Shown piece after piece: positions 53,872 to 60,962 of a DNA stretch of 60,962 bases. Under the pieces are notes generated by a model, which saw nothing but the letters and a program-made list of their open reading frames with translations, did not search any database and was not told where the DNA came from. The DNA comes from an uncultured Mycobacteriaceae bacterium (GTDB lineage Bacteria; Actinomycetota; Actinomycetes; Mycobacteriales; Mycobacteriaceae): positions 16,683 to 77,644 of the forward strand of contig CADEGF010000032.1 of assembly GCA_902826815.1 (NCBI GenBank). The letters are read 5' to 3'. The first letter of the stretch is position 1. The number at the start of each line of letters is the position of its first letter. Made by a program: the position numbers and the translations under genes.

Positions 53872-54909
53872 ATGGCGCTGATCAGCGCACCGGATGTCGC
53901 GCCCATCCCACCGGCCGCCGGCCGGGGACGCATCCTAGGGCCGGGTGCCCGTTTCGCCCTGTCACGCGTGCTGTCGTCGTTGGGCACGTTGGTCTTCGTC
54001 ATCCTGTTCAACTTCTTTCTCTTTCGACTACTGCCCGGTGATCCCATCGCGCTCTACACCCGCGGGCGGGATGTGGATCCGGAGATCAGACGGCAGATGC
54101 AGGCCAAGTTCCATGCTCCGATCGCAGAGCAGTTCATCCAGTACATCAAGAACCCGTTCGTTCCCGAACTGCCCAGCCAGCAGTTCAGCGCGCCGGTCTG
54201 GGACGTGATCGTCCCTCGCATCGGTCCGACTCTGTTGCTGGTCGGCACGGCGACCGTGCTGGCGACGATCTTCGGCGTATGGCTCGGTGTTCGCAGCGCA
54301 TGGAAGCGCGGCGAGCGCTTCGACAAGGTCGCCACCACAACGACTCTCGTGCTCTACTCGATGCCGGAGTTCTGGTTCGGGATGATCCTGTTGATCGTGT
54401 TCGCGGTGGGCGTATTCGGGTTCCCGGGGATCTTTCCCGTCGGCGGGCTGTCCACGCCGGGCGTCGAGGGCGGGAGTTTCGCCGGAATACTCGATACGAC
54501 CTGGCATCTCGTCCTTCCGGTGTTCACCCTCACCGTCGTCTATCTCGCCGAGTACGCCTTGGTCATGCGCGCCTCGCTGATCGACGAGATGGGCCAGGAC
54601 TACCTGCAGACCGCCCGCGCGAAGGGTCTGCGCGACGACGACGTGCGCCGCAAGCACGCGGTACCCAACGCCATGCTGCCGACGACCACGCTGATCTTTC
54701 TCAACCTCGGCTTCGTCATCGGCGGGGCTATCACCATCGAGTACGTGTTCTCGCTGTCGGGTCTCGGCTCGCTGACGGTACAAGCCCTGCGCGGGCCGGA
54801 CATCCCCCTGCTGCAGACGCTGTTCCTGTTGTTCTCCGCGGCTGTGATTCTCGCCAACCTCGCGGCCGATCTGCTCTATGCCCGGCTCGATCCGCGGGTG
54901 CGCACATGA
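53872..54909 (+). CDS. ABC transporter permease, DppB-type
   Basis: 345 residues with six hydrophobic helices, the first LSSLGTLVFVILFNFFLFRLLPGD typical of DppB/OppB. The EAA loop is ARAKGLRDDDVRRKHAVPNA. The ATG is seven bases after the binding-protein gene. With the next permease it forms the membrane channel of a peptide/nickel-class importer. The stop overlaps the next start (ATGA). Confidence 0.9.
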   Translation: MALISAPDVAPIPPAAGRGRILGPGARFALSRVLSSLGTLVFVILFNFFLFRLLPGDPIALYTRGRDVDPEIRRQMQAKFHAPIAEQFIQYIKNPFVPELPSQQFSAPVWDVIVPRIGPTLLLVGTATVLATIFGVWLGVRSAWKRGERFDKVATTTTLVLYSMPEFWFGMILLIVFAVGVFGFPGIFPVGGLSTPGVEGGSFAGILDTTWHLVLPVFTLTVVYLAEYALVMRASLIDEMGQDYLQTARAKGLRDDDVRRKHAVPNAMLPTTTLIFLNLGFVIGGAITIEYVFSLSGLGSLTVQALRGPDIPLLQTLFLLFSAAVILANLAADLLYARLDPRVRT

Positions 54910-55814
54910 CGACTCAGAAGGCTGCCGTTTCGGCCCGCTCGATCGTGTGGAAGCGGCGACGCCGGTCGTGGAACATGGTGATGGCCCAGTTCCGCCGCTC
55001 GCGCCAGGGCATGCTCGGGCTGACGATCTTCGTCTTCTTCGCCGCGATCGCACTGCTCGCGCCGGTCATGTTCGACGAGTCCCAACTCGACGTCACCAAA
55101 GCGACCGGCGCCGTCTATGAACCCCCGTCGGGGCAGTTCTGGCTCGGCACCGACGCCGCCGGTCGCAACGTGCTGGCTCTCGTGGTGTGGGGCGCCCGCA
55201 TCTCGCTGCTAGTCGGGTTGTGCGCCACCGTGCTTGCGATGGTCATCGGCACCTCCGTCGGCATCGCGTCGGGGCATTACCGCGGACTAGCCGCCGGAAT
55301 CCTGAACCGGATCACCGACTGGTTCCTGGTGATCCCGTTCCTGCCGCTGGCGATCGTGCTGGCGACCGTTCTCGGCAAGAGCCTGCTCAACATCATCATC
55401 GTGATCGGCGTGACCTCGTGGCCCGCCACCGCCCGGTTGATCCGGGCGCAGACACTCTCCGTCGAGGGCAGGCCCTACCTGGAGCGCGCCAAGGCGCTCG
55501 GCGCAGGCGATGTGCACCAGATGACGCGCCACGTGCTGCCCAACGTCATGCCGCTGGTCCTCGCGAATACCACGCTCGCCGTGTCGATCTCGATCCTGTC
55601 GGAGACGACGTTGTCCTTCCTCGGCCTCGGCGATCCGACCGCGGTGTCATGGGGAACGATCCTCGACGATGCCTTCGCAGGCGGTGCCATCTCCTCGGGC
55701 GCATGGTGGTATCTGGGTCCGCCAGGTATCTGCGTGGTGCTTGTCGTGCTGGCCTTCAATCTCATCGGGCGAACGCTCGAGGACATCCTCGATCCGCGCG
55801 GAGCCCACGAATGA
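54906..55814 (+). CDS. ABC transporter permease, DppC-type
   Basis: 302 residues. Cytoplasmic N-terminus then MLGLTIFVFFAAIALLAPVMFD, the family segment FWLGTDAAGRNVLALVVWGARISL, and the EAA loop ERAKALGAGDVHQMTRHVLPNVMPL. The ATG overlaps the previous stop; the end overlaps the next ATPase gene. It pairs with the DppB-type permease. Confidence 0.9.
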   Translation: MTTQKAAVSARSIVWKRRRRSWNMVMAQFRRSRQGMLGLTIFVFFAAIALLAPVMFDESQLDVTKATGAVYEPPSGQFWLGTDAAGRNVLALVVWGARISLLVGLCATVLAMVIGTSVGIASGHYRGLAAGILNRITDWFLVIPFLPLAIVLATVLGKSLLNIIIVIGVTSWPATARLIRAQTLSVEGRPYLERAKALGAGDVHQMTRHVLPNVMPLVLANTTLAVSISILSETTLSFLGLGDPTAVSWGTILDDAFAGGAISSGAWWYLGPPGICVVLVVLAFNLIGRTLEDILDPRGAHE

Positions 55815-56776
55815 CCCTTCTCGAGTTCGACGATATCAGCGTCACCTACCAGTCCAGGCAGGGCCCGGTCCCCGCGGTCCGCAATGTGTCGTTGTCCGTG
55901 AAACAAGGGGAAACCCTCGGCATCGCCGGTGAATCCGGCTGCGGGAAAACTACATTGACGAGCTCCGTGTTGCGCCTGCTGCCGAAGACGGCGAAGGTGA
56001 CCGGCGAGATCCGGCTCAACGGCGAGGACGTCATGGGGATGACGTTCGGCCAGTTGCGCGCCGTCAGATGGGCCCAGGCCGCCGTGGTGTTCCAGGGCGC
56101 GATGCACGCGCTGAACCCGGTCCAGCGCATCGAAACCCAACTCGCCGAACCGATCCTGCTGCATGACGACGTCGGAACCGGTGCGGCACGGAAGAGGGTG
56201 GGAGAACTCCTCGAACAGGTCGGCCTGCCCGCCAGCCGGGCCCGCGCCTACCCCCACCAACTCTCCGGCGGGCAGAAGCAACGCGTCATGATCGCCATGG
56301 CGCTGGCCTGCCGACCGAAGCTGCTCATCGCCGACGAACCCACCACCGCACTCGATGTGATGGTTCAGGCGCAGGTTCTCGATCTGCTGTCGTCGCTGGT
56401 CGCCGATCTCGGTCTCGGCGTGGTTTTCATCAGCCACGACTTGTCCGTCCTCGCCGCGACGTGCGACCGAGTGGCCGTCATGTACGCGGGCCGGCTCGTC
56501 GAACAGGGCAGGGCGAGCGACGTTTTCACCAAACCGCTGCACCCCTATGCCCGTGCCCTCGCCGCGGCATTCCCCCGCATCGGCGACGCTCAGTTCCGGT
56601 ATGCGCCCGCCGGTGTGCCCGGTGACCCGCCCTTCCCTGGGGACCTGCCAACGGGCTGTCCGTTCCACCCGCGCTGCCCGATGGCCGAAGACGTGTGCAC
56701 GACGACGGAGCCCTTGCTCGAGGAACACGGCGAACGGGATGCCGCCTGCCATCGCGCAGGGGAGGTACTCGTATGA
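55811..56776 (+). CDS. ABC transporter ATPase, DppD/OppD-type
   Basis: 321 residues with Walker [11 protein letters not shown], signature LSGGQKQR, Walker [13 protein letters not shown] and the C-terminal oligopeptide-transporter extension [15 protein letters not shown], whose cysteines may hold an iron-sulfur cluster in this class. It energises the importer with the next ATPase. Both junctions overlap by four bases. Confidence 0.92.
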   Translation: MTLLEFDDISVTYQSRQGPVPAVRNVSLSVKQGETLGIAGESGCGKTTLTSSVLRLLPKTAKVTGEIRLNGEDVMGMTFGQLRAVRWAQAAVVFQGAMHALNPVQRIETQLAEPILLHDDVGTGAARKRVGELLEQVGLPASRARAYPHQLSGGQKQRVMIAMALACRPKLLIADEPTTALDVMVQAQVLDLLSSLVADLGLGVVFISHDLSVLAATCDRVAVMYAGRLVEQGRASDVFTKPLHPYARALAAAFPRIGDAQFRYAPAGVPGDPPFPGDLPTGCPFHPRCPMAEDVCTTTEPLLEEHGERDAACHRAGEVLV

Positions 56777-57786
56777 CGGCGGCGACAACAGAAGCCAGCA
56801 CGACGGTGCTCGAAACGCGTGGCCTCGGAGTCGAGTTCGGGATTCGGGGTGGTGGGGTGGCACGTGCGGTCGACGGCGTCGACCTCGCCGTCCGCCGAGG
56901 CGAGATCATCGCCCTTGTCGGCGAAAGCGGCTCAGGGAAAACCACATTGGCGCGCACAATTCTCGGCCTGCAACGGCCGACCTCGGGCGGCGTCTACGTG
57001 GCGGGCGAGGCGCTCTCCTACAAGGCCCGCGCCCTGAAGGCCTACCGCAGGCGGGCGCAGTTGATCCTGCAGGACCCGTCGGGTGCGCTCAACCCGCGGC
57101 ACACCGTCTACGAGGCGGTGGCCGAGGGCCTTCGGGTGCACGGCCTGCACGACGGCGAGGAGGCCAAGGTGGCCGACGCGCTCTCACGAGCCGGACTGCG
57201 GCCGCCGGAGCGCTTCTACCTCCGCTACCCACACGAACTGTCCGGCGGCCAACGTCAGCGGGTGGTGATCGCAGGAGCGCTGGTCCTCGACCCCGACATC
57301 ATCGTCGCCGACGAGCCGGTGTCGAGCCTCGACGCCTCGGTCCGCGGCGAGATCCTCGCGTTGCTGTTGCGCCTGCGCGACGAACTCGGTCTGACGCTGG
57401 TTGTCGTCACCCATGACCTCGGCCTGGCCTGGAACATCGCCGACCGGGTGGCGGTGATGTACCTCGGTCGCATTCTGGAGATCGGGCCGACCGAGGAGAT
57501 ACTGTCCTCGCCGCAGCATCCCTACACCAAGGCGCTGCTCTCGGTGGTCCCCGAGACTGAGCGCCTCGAGCCGATCGTGCTGAAAGGCGAGACACCGGAC
57601 CCCACCCGGATCCCGGCCGGCTGCCGGTTCCACACCCGCTGCCCCGCACTGGCCGACGGCACAGCCGCCGAGGCAGGCGTCGACGGGAACTGCCGATCCG
57701 TCGCGCTGCCCGTGCTCAATCCCGAGACGAGCGCCGAGGCCCATTCGAGCGCCTGCTATCTCGTCGCGGCGGGCACGGGGTCGTAG
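56773..57786 (+). CDS. ABC transporter ATPase, DppF/OppF-type
   Basis: 337 residues with Walker A GESGSGKTTLAR, signature LSGGQRQR, Walker B IIVADEPVSSLD and the C-terminal extension GCRFHTRCPALADG. It completes the five-gene importer. The Rieske gene starts two bases after its stop, so the transporter and enzymes are surely cotranscribed. Confidence 0.92.
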   Translation: MTAATTEASTTVLETRGLGVEFGIRGGGVARAVDGVDLAVRRGEIIALVGESGSGKTTLARTILGLQRPTSGGVYVAGEALSYKARALKAYRRRAQLILQDPSGALNPRHTVYEAVAEGLRVHGLHDGEEAKVADALSRAGLRPPERFYLRYPHELSGGQRQRVVIAGALVLDPDIIVADEPVSSLDASVRGEILALLLRLRDELGLTLVVVTHDLGLAWNIADRVAVMYLGRILEIGPTEEILSSPQHPYTKALLSVVPETERLEPIVLKGETPDPTRIPAGCRFHTRCPALADGTAAEAGVDGNCRSVALPVLNPETSAEAHSSACYLVAAGTGS

Positions 57787-57788
57787 CG

Positions 57789-58931
57789 GTGTCTCCGACA
57801 TCGCCGCGAGAGCTCCAGCCTGCGCTCGATCGCCATCACTACACCGACGCAGCGTCGTTCCGGCGCGAAGAGGACATGCTGCGGCGGGAGTGGACGTGCG
57901 TCGGCCGTCTGGACGACCTCGGCCTTGCCGCGTCGGGCAAGGTGATCGCGAATCGTCGCGCAGTGGTGGCATATCTGGGTGAGCCGGTCATCGTCACCGC
58001 CGACGCCGCCGGATCGCTGCACGCGTTCGCAAACGTGTGCAGGCACCGCGGTTCCCAGGTCGTACCCGTCGAGCCGGGTGTGCCGCTCGAGCCGTGCGAC
58101 GCGAAGTCGTTGCGGTGCCCCTATCACTCCTGGACGTACGGGCTCGACGGCCGCCTCTTGCATGCCCCGCACACCGAGGGCGTCGATCTGGACACCTCGA
58201 CATTCGGGCTGACGGCATTGGGTGCCGCGGCCTGGGGTGGATTCCTCTGGCTCACCGAGGATTTGGCGGCACCGGCCGTCGTCGACGCACTGAGTCCGGT
58301 ACCTGAGCGGGTGAGACGCTACCCGCTCGACACCCTCGTGCTGGGGATGCGGCTGACCTATTCGGTCGCGGCGAACTGGAAAGTCATCGCCGAGAACTAC
58401 AACGAGTGCTACCACTGTGGCCCGGTTCACCCGGAGCTCACCCGGTTGGTGCCCGCATTCGGTGGCGGCGGTGCCGCCAACCTCGCCTGGGATGACGGAA
58501 TCCCCCACCGCGACGGCGCGTGGACGTTCACCGTGTCCGGCACGTCCGACCGCGCGCCGTTCCCCGACCTCGACGACGCCGAGCGGGTACGGCACAAGGG
58601 CGAGCTGGTTTACCCGAACCTGCTGCTGTCGCTGGCGGCAGAGCACGTCGCGGCGTTCATGCTTCGGCCCACAGCGGTCGATCGCACCGAGATCACCTGC
58701 GATCTGCTGTTCGCACCCGATGAGGCGGCGAAGCCCGGATTCGATCCGAGCGACGCGGGCGATCTCTGGGATTCGGTCAACCGGCAGGACTGGGGAATCT
58801 GCGAATCGGTGCAGCGCGGAATGACGTCGCGGTACTACACGCAGGGATGGTTCGCACCGATGGAGGACGCCTCGGTGGACATCCGGCGGTGGCTGCTCCC
58901 CCGGCTCGAACGGCACGGTTTTCATGACTGA
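57789..58931 (+). CDS. Rieske non-heme iron oxygenase, quaternary-amine type
   Basis: 380 residues. The Rieske cluster is bound by Cys84, His86 (CRHRG) and Cys110, His113 (CPYHSW). The mononuclear iron ligands His209 and His214 are in NECYHCGPVHP. The bridging residue is Glu206, not the usual aspartate; that substitution is found in CntA (carnitine), GbcA (glycine betaine) and Stc2 (stachydrine). This points to oxidative attack on a quaternary ammonium compound. The GTG start at 57789 is used. No reductase gene is present in the operon, so electrons must come from elsewhere. Confidence 0.85.
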   Translation: MSPTSPRELQPALDRHHYTDAASFRREEDMLRREWTCVGRLDDLGLAASGKVIANRRAVVAYLGEPVIVTADAAGSLHAFANVCRHRGSQVVPVEPGVPLEPCDAKSLRCPYHSWTYGLDGRLLHAPHTEGVDLDTSTFGLTALGAAAWGGFLWLTEDLAAPAVVDALSPVPERVRRYPLDTLVLGMRLTYSVAANWKVIAENYNECYHCGPVHPELTRLVPAFGGGGAANLAWDDGIPHRDGAWTFTVSGTSDRAPFPDLDDAERVRHKGELVYPNLLLSLAAEHVAAFMLRPTAVDRTEITCDLLFAPDEAAKPGFDPSDAGDLWDSVNRQDWGICESVQRGMTSRYYTQGWFAPMEDASVDIRRWLLPRLERHGFHD

Positions 58932-60084
58932 GACATGTGACCTCGCGGTCATCGGCCTTGGGGCGCTTGGCAGTTCGACGGCCTGGCATGCCGCGAGCCG
59001 CGGCCTCGGCGTGGTCGGAATCGAGGCATTCGGGTTCGGCCATGACCGCGGCGCGTCCCACGACACGTCGCGGATCATCCGGCACAGCTACCACACCCCC
59101 GCCTACGTCGCCCTGACCTTCGGCGCCTACGACGACTGGGCACGTCTGGAGGAGGAGACCGGCGAACAGTTCGTGACGGTGACGGGCGGGCTCGACCTCT
59201 ACCCGGAGGGCGCCGCGATCTGCGTGCACGACTACACGTCGTCGATGGACGCCCACGACATCGCCTACGACGTGCTTGACGTCGACGCCGTCAAGCAGCG
59301 ATGGCCCGCCTTCGACCTACCCGACGGAACCGTCGCTATCCATCAGGCCCGCACCGGAATCGTGCCCGCGGCCAAGGGGACTGCCGCGATGGCACAGCGT
59401 GCACAGGACCTCGGCGCGGTGCTGCACTACGACACCCGCGTCGAGGCGATAGTGCCGGGCGCCGACGCAGCCGACGTGGTGACCGCCGACGGTGTGGTCA
59501 GCGCGGCACGCGTGGTCGTCACGGCGGACGCGTGGACCAACGATCTGCTCGGCCCGCTCGGCGTCGACCTGCCGCTGACCGTCACCGAGGAGCAGGTCAC
59601 CTACTTCTCTCCGGCCCGGCCCACGGACTTCAGCCCCGACCTCTTCCCGGTGTGGATCTGGATGGACGAGCCGTCCTACTACGGCTTCCCCACCTACGGT
59701 GAGGCGACCGTGAAGGCCGCGCAGGATTGCGGCGGCCCCACGGTGACCGGCGATGACCGCAGCTTCGCGTTGGATGAGGCGATGCGGGAACGCCTTTCGG
59801 AGTTCATGCGCCGAACGATTCCCGGTTCGGGCGCGCCTGTGCGGTCCAAGCGCTGCCTGTACACGTTGACACCGGACCGCGACTTCGTCATCGATCGACT
59901 CCCCGGCCATCCCGGCATCACGGTCGGACTTGCCGCCGGGCACGGGTTCAAGTTCGCCGCTCTCTCCGGACGGCTGCTCACCGACGTTGCCGTCGACGGC
60001 GAAAGCGGCTACGACCTCTCAGCTTTCCGGTTCGACCGCCCGGCCCTCACCGACCCGTCCTATGTCGCAAACTGGATGGTATGA
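58924..60084 (+). CDS. Monomeric sarcosine oxidase-type flavoenzyme
   Basis: 386 residues. The FAD-binding GLGALGSSTAWHAASRGLGVVGIE lies at the N-terminus, RGASHDTSRIIRHSYH follows, and Cys311 in SKRCLYTLTPDRDFVID is the likely covalent flavin site (Cys315 in Bacillus MSOX). Such enzymes oxidise N-methyl amino acids, yielding formaldehyde and peroxide. It overlaps the Rieske gene by eight bases and probably takes its N-methylated product. Confidence 0.88.
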   Translation: MTETCDLAVIGLGALGSSTAWHAASRGLGVVGIEAFGFGHDRGASHDTSRIIRHSYHTPAYVALTFGAYDDWARLEEETGEQFVTVTGGLDLYPEGAAICVHDYTSSMDAHDIAYDVLDVDAVKQRWPAFDLPDGTVAIHQARTGIVPAAKGTAAMAQRAQDLGAVLHYDTRVEAIVPGADAADVVTADGVVSAARVVVTADAWTNDLLGPLGVDLPLTVTEEQVTYFSPARPTDFSPDLFPVWIWMDEPSYYGFPTYGEATVKAAQDCGGPTVTGDDRSFALDEAMRERLSEFMRRTIPGSGAPVRSKRCLYTLTPDRDFVIDRLPGHPGITVGLAAGHGFKFAALSGRLLTDVAVDGESGYDLSAFRFDRPALTDPSYVANWMV

Positions 60085-60911
60085 ACGTGGACTACGTGAA
60101 GGTCAATCGGCTCAACTGGGACGAGCGCGCCCCAGCGCACGCCGCCTCACCCGACTACCACGTTGCGGAATTCGCTTCTGACCCCGAATTCTTGAGTCCC
60201 GTCGTCAGGTTCGACAGGCCGCGCCTCGGAGACATCGCCGGGCTTCGCGGTGTCCATCTGCAGTGCCACATCGGCACCGACACCATCTCGCTCGCCCGCC
60301 TCGGCGCACACATGACCGGACTCGACTTCTCACCCGCAGCGCTGACCGAGGCGAGGCGGATAGCGGCGCTGGTCGGTGCGGAAGTGGATTACGTCGAGGC
60401 CGAACTGTACGACGCCGTCTCGGTTCTCGGTGCGGAGGCATTCGACCTCGTCTACACCGGTGTCGGTGCCCTCGGCTGGCTTCCGGATATCCGCCGGTGG
60501 GCACAGACGGTCGCAGATCTGCTTCGGCCGGGCGGACGGCTGTTCATCCGGGAGGCGCATCCGATGATGTGGAGCCTGGACGAGGAGCGCACCGACGATG
60601 TGCTCGCCGTTGACTACCCGTACTTCGAGACGCCCGAACCGCTGGTTTTCGAAGACGAAGGCACCTATGCCGAGACGGATGTGGTCTTCTCGCACAGCAC
60701 GACGCACAGCTGGAATCACGGACTCGGCGAAACCGTCACCGCAGTGCTCGATGCGGGCATGGAACTCACTGCCCTGGATGAGCATCGCAGCGTCCCGTGG
60801 GAGGGGCTGCCCGGCCACATGGTGCGCGACGAGAACGAGGAGTGGCACCTGGTGGAGCGACCGGAGCGAGTGCCGTTGACCTTTACGCTGCAGGCGCGCA
60901 AGCGAAATTAG
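60081..60911 (+). CDS. Class I SAM-dependent methyltransferase
   Basis: 276 residues. The SAM-binding region is VHLQCHIGTDTISLARLGAHMTGLDFSP, with a second motif FDLVYTGVGALGWLPDI. The ATG overlaps the preceding stop by four bases, so it is part of the same operon. A methyltransferase next to demethylating oxidases is surprising; it could recycle methyl groups, detoxify, or modify a substrate. The acceptor is unknown. No terminator is seen in the last 51 bases. Confidence 0.82.
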   Translation: MNVDYVKVNRLNWDERAPAHAASPDYHVAEFASDPEFLSPVVRFDRPRLGDIAGLRGVHLQCHIGTDTISLARLGAHMTGLDFSPAALTEARRIAALVGAEVDYVEAELYDAVSVLGAEAFDLVYTGVGALGWLPDIRRWAQTVADLLRPGGRLFIREAHPMMWSLDEERTDDVLAVDYPYFETPEPLVFEDEGTYAETDVVFSHSTTHSWNHGLGETVTAVLDAGMELTALDEHRSVPWEGLPGHMVRDENEEWHLVERPERVPLTFTLQARKRN

Positions 60912-60962
60912 CCCGGATTTTTCGCGAAACTTGCGTTCGGCGGTGTGTAGATATGCGAAAGC

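Overview
The window is high-GC DNA with mycobacterial features: the VWA protein–MoxR–proA order at the left edge, TTGACA/TAnnnT promoters, GTG and TTG starts, and ATGA stop/start overlaps. It is most likely from a fast-growing environmental mycobacterium (Mycolicibacterium-like). No rRNA, tRNA or CRISPR array was seen. The left edge (1-5.5 kb) looks like core chromosome: a VWA/MoxR pair, proA, a ribokinase and an enoyl-CoA hydratase.

From about 5.5 to 29.9 kb lies an organosulfonate island converging on Xsc (sulfoacetaldehyde acetyltransferase). The taurine branch has a MocR/TauR-like regulator, a taurine:pyruvate-type aminotransferase, phosphotransacetylase and a TauABC importer. Between tauC and xsc sits a tightly overlapping set: IclR regulator, CobS-like AAA+ ATPase, CobT-like VWA protein and a phosphonatase-like HAD hydrolase. 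The second branch looks like sulfoacetate use: a SucCD-like ADP-forming CoA ligase pair, a CoA-acylating aldehyde dehydrogenase, a TauE exporter, two near-duplicate IclR regulators and two uptake systems (an MFS carrier and a tripartite TctBAC system). Three promoters (xsc, MFS, tctB) share one architecture with a TTCC-N7-GGAA palindrome just downstream of the predicted start of transcription.

At 29.9-32.6 kb there is a decayed IS110-type transposase and an apparently intact IS607-type element with serine recombinase and TnpB. From 32.7 to 42 kb comes a candidate sulfite-oxidising module: a cytoplasmic molybdopterin oxidoreductase resembling SoeA, a fused iron-sulfur/NrfD membrane subunit (SoeB+SoeC-like), a TorD-like chaperone, Mrp, a LysR regulator with TACAA/TTGTA sites at both ends of the cluster, two DUF202 proteins and another TauE-type exporter. 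Next are an iron-type alcohol dehydrogenase with an MHS transporter, an amino-acid permease, and a YeiH-type exporter with a divergent LysR regulator that is a paralogue of the one beside the oxidoreductase. Together these would take up C2 sulfonates, cleave them to acetyl phosphate and sulfite, and oxidise or export the sulfite.

The right part (48.6-60.9 kb) carries a CmtR-like metal sensor with a CDF-type transporter, an oligopeptidase B, and a nine-kilobase operon: peptide-type ABC transporter, a Rieske oxygenase with a bridging glutamate, a sarcosine-oxidase-type flavoenzyme and a methyltransferase. This suggests import and oxidative N-demethylation of a quaternary amine.
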